Positions 11,620 to 22,317 of a stretch of 64,000 bases of DNA are shown here, piece after piece (within the stretch, counting starts at the first letter, position 1; every line of letters begins with the position of its first letter). Where the stretch lies: contig JARYHS010009186.1 of the NCBI GenBank assembly GCA_031002005.1, positions 184,352,437 through 184,416,436 on the forward strand, in the 5' to 3' direction. A program made the translations under genes and the position numbers. This DNA comes from Vandiemenella viatica. Lineage: Eukaryota > Arthropoda > Insecta > Orthoptera > Morabidae. The notes under the pieces were generated by a model, which made no database searches, was not told where the DNA came from, and saw only the letters and a program-made list of their open reading frames with translations.

Positions 11620-12279
11620 CATTACATTTGCTAACAAGCTTAACTGGGCAGGACACATTGAACAGGTGATAGGAAAAGGTTTCAAATTTCTGCACTTGTT
11701 GGAGAGAGTGATTAGGGGATGTAGGAGAGAAGTAAAGGAATTGGGTTACAAAACTTTGGTCAGACCATTGCTCGAATATGGTAGTGTAGTATGGGACCCT
11801 CATTTTACGTTTCAAATACAGGAGTTGGAGAGGGTGCAAAAAAGGGCTGCTAGATTTGTTTTCTGGAAATTATCGCAGAATGCATTTAGTGACGTATATG
11901 ATAAAGGAGCTGGAATGGGATTCATTGCAAGACAGGAGGAGGATGAGGAGGGTCATGGGGGTGTACGAGGCGTATACTGGTGATGAGGCATGGAAAGAAA
12001 TTAGATTAGGTATGAAAAATAGTGAATGGAAGGGAAAAGATGACCATGACCATAAGCTGGCATTCGATTTCAGGCACAAGGGTGTGGGAAGATTCTCTTT
12101 TTTAGGTAAGGGTGTCAGGGTTTGGAATGAGTTACCAAGAGAAATGATGAATAATTTACCAAAAATGTTGAAAGAATTTAAAGATAAAATTTGTAGAGGC
12201 AAATGTAGGTGGGTGCAGGATAGGGGGAAGATGGGGGTGTAGGGAAATTACCACCAGAGCCTGTGCTCCATTGCAATTA
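11620..12279 (+). pseudogene. LINE-A 3' fragment: end of reverse transcriptase plus 3' UTR
   Basis: The translated sequence reads LNWAGHIEQVIGKGF, then LLERVIRGC, LVRPLLEYGSVVWDP, QELERVQKRAARFV and GNYRRM. This is the conserved C-terminal tail after the reverse-transcriptase palm of non-LTR retrotransposons (the segment of the Jockey/CR1/I group with the YxxxVWxP and E-x-x-Q-R-x-A-A-R-F motifs). An extra T near 11857 shifts the frame, and the second frame runs 11856-12242 (DSLQDRRRMRRVMGVYEAYTG..FRHKGVGRFSFLGKGVRVWNELP). The copy is 5' truncated and ends at CCATTGCAATTA. It is the reference copy for the family seen again at 15.4, 15.7, 19.5, 27.8, 37.8 and 48.7 kb. A 5'-truncated dead copy; the clade assignment is tentative. 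Confidence 0.85.
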
Positions 12280-12314
12280 GGTCATTTTTAAGTACTTCAA
12301 GGAATCCTGTAATG

Positions 12315-13229
12315 CAGCGGTTCCCAACTTATGGGTCGGGACCCACTGGTGGGTCATGGCGTGTGTTTTGGTGAGTCGTGGAAAAATCAAGGTTTTTGCC
12401 ACCAAAATATATCTTAATGTTTAAAAAAAAAAAAAAATAATAAAAAAAAAATAAAAAAAAATAAAACTATGATTAGAAAGTGACTTAAGGTTAAATTAAC
12501 CAGTGTTAGCACTGATATCAACGCCCTCATCAGTATACACCAGTGCCAGAAATCTCACTTATTGTAGTGTTTTCTATAATAATTAAACATATTTTTCATT
12601 ATCTTTGTAAAAAAAAGCTAGAGGCGTCTGTACAAAGCATCGCCTAATCGAGCTGACTGCTGAAATTCCAGACTTAGTTAAAACTCGATTTCCAAATTAA
12701 AATAGCTCTGATGTGCCTAGTCATGTATTGGTGGGAAACACCTATAAAACACATTTTAGTGATTGACTGGTAAGTTTATCATTGTGTTTTCCTGCTCCCA
12801 GTCTTCTATATTCTCATACATTTGGTTGCAGTAAAACACAATTGTAAAGTTCCCAATCAACCACGAAGATCAGATCTGCAGGTGGTTTCCACCAAAAAGT
12901 GACTTGGAAATCAGTTGCATTTTAATATGCTGATCGCATTACTTCTAATCGTGGAATTTCAGCAGTTAACTTGATGAGGTGATGGTCTGTGCAGCCGCCT
13001 CCCGTTCTATAATATGGTTGTTGTTTTATGTATTATCAATCCTTGTTTTGTTGATATTATATCCTTTGTACTAAAATTTGCCTTTTTACAGGATAGCATA
13101 GTCGATAGCGTATCGAGGTCATACAACATTTTCCATTCTGATATTAGATAGACTCTCATATTAGGTGGGTCGTGAAATTTTTTTTGCTTATGTAAGTGGG
13201 TCATGTCCAATAAAGGTTGGGAACCACTG
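12315..13229. mobile_element. Non-autonomous hAT element (915 bp)
   Basis: The left end CAGCGGTTCCCAAC and the right end GTTGGGAACCACTG are inverted repeats with one mismatch. The flanking direct repeats CTGTAATG at 12307-12314 and 13230-13237 form a perfect 8-bp target duplication with central TA. These are hAT (Buster-like) signatures. There is no transposase frame. A second inverted pair lies inside: 12621-12670 (begins GAGGCGTCTG) against 12952-13001 (ends GCCGCCTC). It inserted just downstream of the LINE-A fragment. Confidence 0.88.
12621..13001. repeat. Internal 50-bp inverted repeat within the hAT element
   Basis: 12621-12670 and 12952-13001 are reverse complements at roughly 80 percent or better, ending in CTGCTGAAATTCCA and TGGAATTTCAGCAG. 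The pair encloses 281 bp. It could be an older element nested in the hAT element or a subterminal structure of the hAT family; no separate target duplication is visible. Confidence 0.6.
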
Positions 13230-13237
13230 CTGTAATG

Positions 13238-15349
13238 TGTTCTCTGACCATCATTAAATCCATGAGCTTCCAGTGAAAGCATTAATTACTGATTCCAACA
13301 ATACTGAATATTTTGCTACAGTAATGAAGGAAACAATGAACAATGATTTCATAACTGCTGAATGCAACTAGTATGCAGATTTTCTTATGACATAATTTAC
13401 TTTCATGTATAATTTTTCAAGTAATATCACAAACTATGGGAAAGTCCGAGAAATTTTTTTGAATAATTATATATTTCTCTGACCATCTTGTTTCACACAT
13501 GAGTGACAGATTTGGAGTGCAATCCCAATGAGTAGTCAAGTCACCGAAAAATGTTATTGTATCCTTTACAGTGTTAATAATATTTGGAATTTCTGGTACT
13601 TCATTTGCATCATTACCACAGGATTGAGACAGTGAAAATGAAAAGGATTATGTGCACTAATGACATTGACATATTTTCAGTAACTAAGATATACAGTAGT
13701 TTTCTGTTTTGAGATTAAACATCATTGTGAATAGTAGCCAAAGTATGCTATTAATAGTGAATTCGTATAATCACACATAGGGGCAAACTACTGCATAGCA
13801 AACTTGGCATCATACAGGTTTAAATGGTCCGCACTGAGGAAATAAAACATGGAAAATTACATCATTTTTGAGAGCTAAGGACAGTAGAGAATTATTTCAG
13901 ATCTACAACAGGCAGAATGAACTTAATTTGTGCTCTGCACTGTACATATAAACAGCAATAATACAGCCTGTGTGCTATAGTGATGTTATCCATTTCTTTG
14001 CAGAGAAGAAAGTTCATTCAGTGAGTTAACTTGTCTATTATGTTTCTGTCTACTAGTTGATTTTTTAAAATAAAAAAGTAAATTATTAATAATTAAAAAC
14101 TTATTGGTTGCACTGATTGTGATTTTTAGGCTGTTACCTACTCATAATCACATCTGCAAATGCTGGAATGGTCCCCTATTACCATCATTTTACACTTTTC
14201 ACAAACAAAATATACACCTACTGTACAGTACATAAGTTACGCATTTTACAAACAGGTAATGTCACTTCTTTTCCTCCACTAGAACAGTACTTGCAGTAAA
14301 GGTGGAAGATGTAGACAATCTAAACTGTATTTTTGAATAACTTCCACAGGGGTCTTCTGGTAAAAAAGTATACTTTAATACTTCCTGCCTACAATCACCC
14401 CTGGACAGTAGAGGCATAGTTCTTACTTGAGCTATATTTGGTGATATTTTTGATGTTGCACATCTTGAAGTTATGATGTACTGTACCTCTTAATGATCCA
14501 TGTGGCAGTGAACATACCATCACAATTTCCAACTCTTCAAATCATTAAAAAACAGCACATACATGTCAGATTCAATTGACATCTTTTCCATCCACACAAT
14601 TTTTTAAGATGAGAACTTGTTTTTTATAACACTCAAATACTTATTTCAAAAACAATAACCAGAATGACTGTTATTGGAAGAAGAAAAAGCTTGTAGACAT
14701 CCTGCAGTAGTCTGTATAGAAATATAAATACATTATAGTACTGATAAGAGAATTTTTACATACATAGTCACAATACCAGGAAAAAGTGTACCATCTATAA
14801 AGGATAAAAGTTATCACAATTTCACAGAAACCATTAAATGCTCCAAGGCTTGTTTATTCAATATAATGCCACAGAATATAAATTATCATTTGAAAAAAAA
14901 ATAGTTGTCTTTAAATATGAATTGTCAGAGGCCATTTCACTGCTGAAATTTTGTTTTGGAGGCTTAAGAGGACTGAGGAAATAATAAAAGTATTGTGAAA
15001 GGAAAATGAAGTTATTTAGAATCATTCATGTGGAATACAATTATTTCTAAAACTATGAATAAATTTAACAATTAACATATGAAATTATGTGTTTGTAATT
15101 TACACTTGAAATCATGTGTGGTTTTACATATCTTTTTAATTTTGTTAATATTATTTTTATTTACATCACTGATGCTGTTGTCACATGGGATTAAAGTAAA
15201 CAAGTTTAATATAATACTGAATTAAATTTGATTGTGATGGAGTGCATGTTCCGTTGGAAATATCCTTAGTCATCTAATTAACATTTTTTAAATTTTATTA
15301 TCTTTTGCAGTATCTTATATACTTTGAATGTTAAATTCCTCTACCCATC
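13238..15349. other. Two kb without a confirmed feature
   Basis: AT-rich. The only hint is a minus-strand cysteine-rich stretch at about 14150-14310 (CKYC, then CEKC after one frameshift), which might be the zinc-binding tail of a decayed transposase. No termini, target duplications or splice-consistent exons are seen. Confidence 0.35.
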
Positions 15350-15354
15350 TATTT

Positions 15355-15700
15355 TTGTCATTTACAAATTTTAAACTTGAATTCCTTCAGCGTTTTTAGT
15401 AAATTATTCAACACTTCCCCTTAATAATATATCTTCCTCCAATACTCTAAACATTATCAATGTCAACACACATTGAACATTCCCAACATTCATCACCCTT
15501 CTGTCTTACAATGACTCCCAACCATTCCCCTTTTATCATATGAATTACTGAGTGGGTCCTGTCTTAATTTTCACAAACAAATCTTGCTATTCTTCTTTGC
15601 ATGCCCTCCAACCCCTCTAATTGATAGCCAAAATGTGGATCTCAAACTACACCACCATATTCAAGCAACAATCTAACAATATTCAGAGTACAGGATATCT
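15355..15700 (-). pseudogene. LINE-A fragment, strongly diverged
   Basis: The minus strand reads LLEYGGVV followed by DPHFGYQ and then QRRIARFVCEN, matching the LVRPLLEYG..QKRAARFV block of the LINE-A copy at 11.6 kb. It then decays through the RRVMG-type segment towards 15355. It has several stops and is more diverged than the sense copy that begins 15 bp to its right. Dead, 5' truncated. Confidence 0.65.
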
Positions 15701-15715
15701 GGGTTGGTAAACACA

Positions 15716-16500
15716 GGATGAAGATAAATATAAAGAAGAGTCAGCTTATTAGATACACAAATAAAAAACAAAAGGTTAATTATGAATATAAAGTGGGGAA
15801 ACAATTGCTTGCTGAAGACTTGAAATGTAAATATCTTTGTGTTACATTTGATAACAAGCTTAACTGGGCAGGACACATTGGACAGATGGTAGGAAAAGGT
15901 TTCAAAATTCTGCACTTGTTGGAGAGAGTTATGAGGGGATGCATGAGAGATGTAAAGGAACTGAAAAACTTTGGTCAGACCATTGCTCGAATATGGTAGT
16001 GTAGTATGGGACCCACATTTTGCATATCAAATACAGGAATTGGAGAGGGTGAAAAAAGGGCTGCTAGATTTGTTTCTTTAAATTATTGCAGAAGGCAGTC
16101 AGTGACAGATATGATAAAGGAGCTGGAATAGGATTCATTGCAAGACAGGAGGAGGATGAGGAGCGTCATGGCAGTGTACAAGGCGTATACTGGCGGTGAA
16201 ACATGGAAAGATATTGGTGCAGGTATGAAAAGTAGTGCATGGAAGGGAAAAGATGACCATGACCACAAACTGGCACCCAATTTCAGGCATAAGGGTGTGG
16301 AAAGATTCTCTTTTTTAGATAAGGGTTTCAGGTATTGGAAAGAGTTACCAAAGGAAATGATGAATAGCTTACCAAAAATGTTAAAATAATTTAAAGCTAA
16401 AATTTGTAATTGGGAAATGTTGGTGGGTGCAGGATAGGGGAAAGATGGATGTGTAGGGAAATTGCCACCAGAGCGTGTGCTCCATTGCAATTAAATTAAT
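15716..16500 (+). pseudogene. LINE-A fragment from RT thumb to 3' end
   Basis: Starts downstream of the catalytic YADD box: KINIKKSQLIRYTNKK, then KCKYLCVTFDNKLNWAG, GKGFKILHLLERVM and, after a small deletion near 15963, LLEYGSVVWDPHFAYQ. Further stops and frameshifts occur at about 16060-16140, then FRHKGVERFSFLDKGF. The 3' UTR ends TGTGCTCCATTGCAATTAAATTAATT. It lies head to head with the minus fragment 15355-15700. Because the two overlap in the part of the LINE they represent, they are separate insertions rather than one twin-primed copy. Confidence 0.85.
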
Positions 16501-16543
16501 TGCATCTATATTTGCCTGGTTCATAGAATCGGTTCTGGGTTTA

Positions 16544-16795
16544 CCGAGCATGGCGGTGTAATGGATAGCGTTCTCGCCTCGCATTCAGGAGGACGGCGGT
16601 TCGATCCCCGTCCGGGCATCCAGATTTGGGTTTTCCATGGTTTCCCAAATCACTCCAGGCAAATGTCGGGATGCTTCCTTCAAAAGGCCATGGCCGAATT
16701 CCTTCCCATTCCTTGCCCCCATCCTTGCCCCCCATCCTTTCCCGTCTCTAAAGACCTCGCTGTTGTGAGACGTAAATACAATAAAAAAAAAAAAA
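16544..16795 (+). mobile_element. SINE-A copy, full length, reference copy
   Basis: Begins CCGAGCATGGCGGTGTAATGG (a box A-like RNA polymerase III promoter element) and has box B GGTTCGATCCC at 16598-16608. The body is followed by CCCGTCTCTAAAGACC, TCGCTGTTGTGAGACGT and a run of A. The 12-bp direct repeats GTTCTGGGTTTA at 16532-16543 and 16796-16807 are perfect target duplications. The head is clearly tRNA-derived; the tail resembles other orthopteran SINEs. It inserted about 40 bp downstream of the LINE-A 3' end. One of the best-preserved copies in the window. Confidence 0.93.
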
Positions 16796-16807
16796 GTTCT
16801 GGGTTTA

Positions 16808-18170
16808 AATTGATTACTCCAGTTAGATGTTCACTTGGGTATTTGGGGGTCAGAAAGGAAGCTCTGGATTCAAAACCCAATGTTTATTTCGCATGATTTC
16901 TGATATTACACTTAACACATTCTTTGCCAGAAGTATCAGTTTTCTTTCTGAAAGCTTCTTCCTATCCTTAAGACTTGAGCACACAAGAAGGGATAGATGT
17001 ATAGTATTTGTATTATTTTACATAGATAAGGTGACAACGAAATTTTCATTAAGCACATAAAATAAGATAGGAATGAGAAAGTCACATCACTTACCACAGA
17101 TGAAGCCAAGAGGGCCGTCATGTGAACAGAAAAAAACGTAGAGCTACCATGAATCATGTGGTAGGTCGGCATTTGTATACAAGTTTCCCCCTGCCTTATG
17201 TGCACCTTCTATGTAAACAGGGTTATTAACCGAAATATTGTGAAATCCTGTTTGTGCACTTCGTGTTTGCCTGGCCCTTCTTCCTTCATCTATGGTAAGT
17301 AATGTGCTCCCTATCCTATCATATTATTTTACTTAGTAACATTGTTTATTATTAAACTTTCCTGCAAAATACATTCTTTAATAGCTCGTTAAAAGTTGCC
17401 GGCTGATATAAAATTTGGAATTAATGAATAGCTGATTGACTTTAGTCGTGGTGGAATGTTTCTTAATAAGGCGATAAGAATAAGAGAGAAATTTTTATTG
17501 AAATATATACTTAATGATAATGGCAGTGTTCTTCATGAAAAAATGTATAGACAGGTGAAAACTCTGTAATGATAAATGAATTACATGGGGTATTTCCACT
17601 ATATGCAGCTCATTCAGTCTGCAAGGATAGGCAGAAAAACAATAAATAGTTTATTTAATTTTTGTTGTTAATACTATTACAATTTAATAAAAACAGGTAT
17701 TGGATTGTTTACTAAACAAGAAGTGGATGTACTGTGCCTCACAAGGAACAGAAAAGTGGTGCCTTAGACACCATACTTCTGTAAGGAAAAGATCAGATAA
17801 AGTGAAAAAGGAAGATATAGTTTTTAATGTTAGAAGTTTTGAGCAATTGTATATTTTGCTTGGAGAAACTTATTGGTAGCCATGGTGCTTCTTTATGAAC
17901 TTTATTAAAGACCACAGAAACAACCCAGCTCTCACTGACATTTCAAGGTAGAAATGTCAGCGTGCAGAAGGCAAAGGCTAAAGATTAGAAATGTCATCTG
18001 CCTGGTATTCTTCATCCAAAACCTCAATCCCAGTCTAAACTGAGAAAGCACATGAATGAAAATTGCTATGAGATTGAAATCTTAGATATGTACTGTAATA
18101 TTACTTATCAACTTATCAAAAGTCATCATGTAAATGTTTCCATCAGAATATACTCAGCATTTTTGGGTCA
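16808..18170. other. Spacer with one coding-like stretch
   Basis: At about 17711-17880 (+) a 57-codon frame without a start codon reads through NKKWMYCASQGTEKWCLRHH; it is not recognised. CTATGGTAAGTAAT at about 17290 is a good splice-donor match, but no supporting exon is seen. Otherwise AT-rich DNA. Confidence 0.3.
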
Positions 18171-18174
18171 AGCC

Positions 18175-18350
18175 ATCAATCCTGATGGGCGAGTGGCAAT
18201 GTTAGGGCCTGGCATTCGGAAGATTGTAGGTTTGATCCAAAGGTCAGCTATCCATATTGCTCAGAATCAATTCAGGCGAATGCCGAATGGTTTCTTCGAA
18301 GGACTGTGGCCAACTTCCTTCACATTCCTTACCCACATCCAACCATAATG
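18175..18350 (+). mobile_element. SINE-A-like relic
   Basis: Diverged but colinear with SINE-A: TCAATCCTGATGGGCGAGTGG, TTTGATCCAAAGG (decayed box B), CAATTCAGGCGAATGCCG, TTCCTTCACATTCCTTACCC. It has no target duplication or A tail. An old copy or a sister family. Confidence 0.6.
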
Positions 18351-18359
18351 GCATTGTCA

Positions 18360-19545
18360 TCAACAAATTGAGAAACTTGTGTGGTTAAAAATCACAGGTA
18401 TTCTTCCAAATTATTAAATTGTTGATTGTGTTTGTAGTGGGAAGGGGGGGGGGGTTGCTCGCTACTTTTGTTATTAAAATTGGTGATTATAAGTTAAATT
18501 CATTAATATGCATGAAGGAAAAAATTTTAATTGGCAAGAATCTCAGCTTATGTGGGATTACAGGTAAAATATAATTAGCTTTTATTGTTTGTACTGACGT
18601 TTACAATTCCAGACATATTACGTTACTGTGAATACATAATTATGCAAAATACAAAAGCAATGCCTAGATTTGTAAATAGCCTCGTAATAAAGCACACGAT
18701 GATCGTACTTAATTTTACTTCTGCTTAATGGTCAACATTTAATGATGGAATGCAATTAGGAATTTACACATTGTAGATCATGACAACGAACATCGACATT
18801 ATGATGTTGTGTCCTTAAGCAATTAAAAGAATTACCTTGGGCGCCATGAATGGGAACAATTACCATTAAAATATTACTAAAACAGAGTTTAGAGAACAAG
18901 GTGCCTTGTGTAATAAACACAAAGTGGCTGGCAGAAAGGTGCCGTGAGCTCAGTGGAAGTTTTACGCAATTTGAGCAGAAATCTCTAGTCACAGGACCGT
19001 TTATGGGTCATGAAATGTACAAGCTGGCCTGGATAAGTAAAACTTTACCAGTTCTTGGCGGCTGCGCTGCTCGTATCGGATTGCGAGTGAGTACGGCTGG
19101 TTAGGTAGCGCTCACTGCGCCTCAGCCCGGGATGCAATCACCATGAGGGAAGCTGGGTGGACCCTTCTTCTTCTCTCCATCGGTGTCAGCCAAACAGTGT
19201 CCCGGTCATTAGTTGTTTCACCCTCATGAAAGCCTTTGCCACGCCACCTCGTAGTCTCGGGCGTACATGCAGAACAGAAAAACCGCAGTTTTTTTAAGTC
19301 ATGTGTTCCCCAATGTCTCATTTCATTGGCGGGAGTTCTGCTTGCTGCAATTACGTGATTCACAACCCCAGTTTCATCAACGGCAACTGGGGCCGGCAGT
19401 GTTATTAGCTGCCTTGCCTGTTAGCACGACGCTTTAATTAACTGGATCACCCAAGATCAAAAGTAACAAACTAGTCTAGGACATTAATGTGAGAATAATT
19501 TACATTATGGGATGTGACTGACAGCGTCATATTACATTGTATGAA
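18360..19545. other. Spacer with a moderately GC-rich patch (about 18.9-19.45 kb)
   Basis: An 84-codon plus frame (18850-19104) and an 83-codon minus frame (19112-19363) occur in a GC-richer stretch, but neither shows a recognisable domain. A small hairpin CCCCAGTT..AACTGGGG lies at about 19355-19392. A partial unknown repeat or a gene relic is possible. Confidence 0.3.
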
Positions 19546-19836
19546 CGGTATGAAAAGTAGTGCATGGAAGGGAAAAGATGACCATGACCACAAGCTGGCA
19601 CTCGATTTCAGGCACAAAGGTGTGGGAAGATTCTCTTTTTTAGGCAAGGGTGTCAGGGATTGGAATGAGTTACCAACAGAAATGATTAATAATTTACCGA
19701 AAACGTTGAAAGAATTTAGAGATAAAATTTGTAGAGAGCAAATGTAGGTGGGTGCAGGATAGGGGGAAGATGGGAGTGTAGGGAAATTGCCACCGGAGCC
19801 TGTGCTCCATTGCAATTAAATTAAATTAAATTAAAT
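19546..19836 (+). pseudogene. LINE-A 3' end, very short copy
   Basis: The sequence from GGTATGAAAAGTAGTGC through FRHKGVGRFSFLGKGVRDWNELP to the 3' UTR is close to the 3' third of the 11.6-kb copy. It ends CATTGCAATTAAATTAAATT followed by further AAATT units. The short (AAATT)n tail is best preserved here and defines the LINE-A 3' terminus. 5' truncated and non-functional. Confidence 0.88.
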
Positions 19837-20905
19837 TCCATGTGAATGAAAGCTCCTGCTCAGTCACTTATTTAAGTCCAAAAGCAATTAGTACCAGAAA
19901 ACAGTAAGCGTAAGATATTTTGCCGCCTTTTCTCCCGCACCATAGAATGACTACATCTAACGAGCTATGTATCAAAGGAGACATTGAAGAATCTGTGACA
20001 CAAAGGCAATTACACTGAAAAGGAAAATAGGAAGACTAACAAAAAGTACTGTGACAAAAGTAAATATCGTAGATTGTTCTGTGAAATATAACTTTAACTC
20101 AAATTAAAATCAGCTAGCATTCTGAATAAACCATAGACAAAATGTTTATTTAAGACGATTAATCTACTCTTGGTCCTTGCGATTACAGCAGCGCGTTCTA
20201 ATCATTTTTAAAAAATTATTTCTCTATTACATCTTTTATTATCTTCACTGTATCACAAAAATATAGAAAAGTTTTGCCCATACATGAAATTAATTTCAAA
20301 AAGAGTAATTGCAGTGTTACATTACTGATGATAGATATACCAAAATGTAAAATTTTGAATATTTGTTTGCCTGTATACATAAGTGTAGGATAAATTTTAA
20401 TAAACCGCGTATATTGAAAGCTTTTGTTACTAGTTAGGTTATAGGCTAACTTTATCTATATAAATAACAATACTTTTCCGAGAATAAACGAACCGAAATA
20501 GTGCAAAACTATCAAGATTGAATTTTTTTACTGTCAATCAGCGCATCACACAAAAAGTAAGGAAGAATTTTTAACGGAAGAGCACTAGGTGATAGCTTAT
20601 GCTTTCGCACAACATATAAAATTTATTAAGATCAGTAATACAGTTTCCATTGACAGATGGGCTAAACGAGTAAATTTGAAATTTTTTCTATCTGTGCACG
20701 CATCTCGCAAAAACTAAATAACGCATTTCAAACAGCTACCTTATATAATTATTTAACATACAGGATGCTTTTTGTCTAGATCAGTTATTTAGTCTTCGAT
20801 TATACAGAAGCAAAAACAGAAAATTTCGAAATTCTTGTCGGTCTGTGCGAGCCTCAAGCTTTCAAAAAGTTGTGCTTATACATTAGATTTGCTTGTAGCC
20901 TTATA
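19837..20905. other. AT-rich spacer left of the Tc1-like element
   Basis: No coding, repeat or terminal structure recognised. Confidence 0.45.
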
Positions 20906-20932
20906 CACTCCTGGAAATTGAAATAAGAACAC
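20906..20932 (+). repeat. Left terminal inverted repeat of the Tc1-like element
   Basis: CACTCCTGGAAATTGAAATA and the next seven bases match the complement of the right end without mismatch. Expected to be the transposase binding and cleavage site. Confidence 0.92.
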
Positions 20933-21147
20933 ATTGACGCCGGTGTGTAAGACCCACCATACTTGCTCCGGACTACGAGAGGGCTGTACAAGCAATGATC
21001 AAACGCACGGCACAGCGGACACACCAGGAACAGCAGTGTTGGCCGTCGAAGGGCGCTAGCTGCGCAGCGGTTGGGCACCGCCGCAGTCAGTGTCAACCAG
21101 TTTGCCGTAGCATACGGAGTTCCATCTCAGTCTTTAACACTGGTAGC

Positions 21148-22162
21148 ATGCCGCGACAGCGTGTACGTGAACCGTATGTGCAGTTGACGGACTTAGAGCG
21201 AGGGCGTATAGTGTGCATGCGGGAGGCCGGGTGGACGTACCGCCGAATTGCTCAACATATGGGGCGCAAGGTCTCCACAGTACATCGATGTTGTCGCCAG
21301 TGGTCGGCGGAAAGTGCACGTGCCCGTCAACCTGGGTCCGGACAGCAGCGACGCACGGACGCACGCCAAGACCGTCGAATCCTACGCAGTGCCGTAGGGG
21401 ACCACACCGCCACTTCCCGGCAAATTAGGGACACTGTTGCTCCTGGGGTATCAGAGAGGACCATTCGCAACCGTCTCCATGAAGCTGGGCTACGGTCCCG
21501 CGCACCGTTAGGTCGTCTTCCACTCACGCTCCAACATCGTGCAGCCCGCCTCCAGGAGTGTCGCGACAGGCGTGTATGGAGGGACGAATGGGGACGTGTC
21601 GTCTTCAGTGATGAGAGTCGCTTCTGCCTTGGTGCCAATGATGGTCGTATGCGTGTTTGGCGCCGTGCAGGTGAGCGCCACAATCAGGACTGCATACGAC
21701 CGAGGCACACAGGGCCAACACCCGGCATCATGGTGTGGGGAGCGATCTCCTACACTGGCCGTACACCTCTGGTGATCGTCGAGGGGACACTGAACAGTGC
21801 ACGGTACATTCAAACCGTCATCGAACCCATCGTTCCTAGACTGGCAAGGGAACATGCTGTTCCAACAGGACAATGCACGTCCACATGTATCCCGTGCCAC
21901 CCAACGTGCTCTAGAAGGTGTAAGTCAACTACCCTGGCCAGCGAGATCTCCGGATCTGTCCCCCATTGAGCATGTTTGGGACTGAATGAAACGTCATCTC
22001 ACGCAGTCTGCACGTCCAGCACGAACGCTGGTCCAGCTGAGGCGCCAGGTGGAAATGGCTTGGCATGCCGTTCCAGAGGACTACATCCAGCACCTCTACG
22101 ATCGTCTCCATGGGAGAATTGCAGCCTGCATTGCTGCGAAAGGAGGATATACACGGTACTAG
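21148..22162 (+). pseudogene. Tc1-like transposase, disabled by frameshift and stop
   Basis: Cuts and joins the element's own DNA at TA sites, in the nucleus. I chose the ATG at 21148 (MPRQRVREPY) rather than the in-frame upstream ATG at 20995, because the family starts close to the first helix-turn-helix. Residues about 16-52 (LERGRIVCMREAG..YRRIAQHMG) and about 90-120 (SRQIRDTV..SERTIRNRLHEAGL) form the paired DNA-binding helix-turn-helices. The first catalytic Asp is at residue about 155 (VVFSDESRF). Near 21830-21840 the frame shifts by a small deletion; the continuation has the second Asp (QQDNARPH) and the Glu (SPDLSPIEHVW) with 32 residues between them. A TGA at 21983-21985 replaces the Trp expected after HVWD. 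The frame then continues to TAG at 22160-22162 (..AAKGGYTRY). Two lesions make it non-functional. Confidence 0.93.
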
Positions 22163-22290
22163 TGCCGACATTGTGCATGCTCTGTTGCGTGTGTCTATGT
22201 GCCTATGGTTCTGTCTGTGTGATCACGTGTTGTATCTGACCCCAGGAATGTGTATATAAAGTTTCCCATTCCTGGGACAATGAATTCACG

Positions 22291-22317
22291 GTGTTCTTAT
22301 TTCAATTTCCAGGAGTG
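22291..22317 (-). repeat. Right terminal inverted repeat of the Tc1-like element
   Basis: Ends TTTCAATTTCCAGGAGTG, the exact complement of the left terminus, followed by the TA target duplication. Confidence 0.92.

Larger units (their letters stand above)
20906..22317 (+). mobile_element. Tc1-like DNA transposon, nearly complete (1412 bp)
   Basis: Terminal inverted repeats begin CACTCCTGGAAATTG and match for about 27 bp (20906-20932 and 22291-22317). TA dinucleotides at 20904-20905 and 22318-22319 are the duplicated target of Tc1/mariner elements. The element is far more GC-rich than its surroundings, which fits a recent arrival from a differently composed genome or a young age. It encloses one transposase pseudogene. 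The perfect ends mean it could still be moved in trans. Confidence 0.95.

Noticed and set aside
15355..16500. Twin-primed inversion of one LINE-A copy
   Set aside because: The inverted part overlaps the same 3' region as the sense part and is far more diverged, so two separate insertions are more likely.
20854..22259. Several additional open frames on both strands across the Tc1-like element
   Set aside because: Shadows of the GC-rich transposase sequence in other frames; only the plus-strand frames carrying transposase motifs are real.
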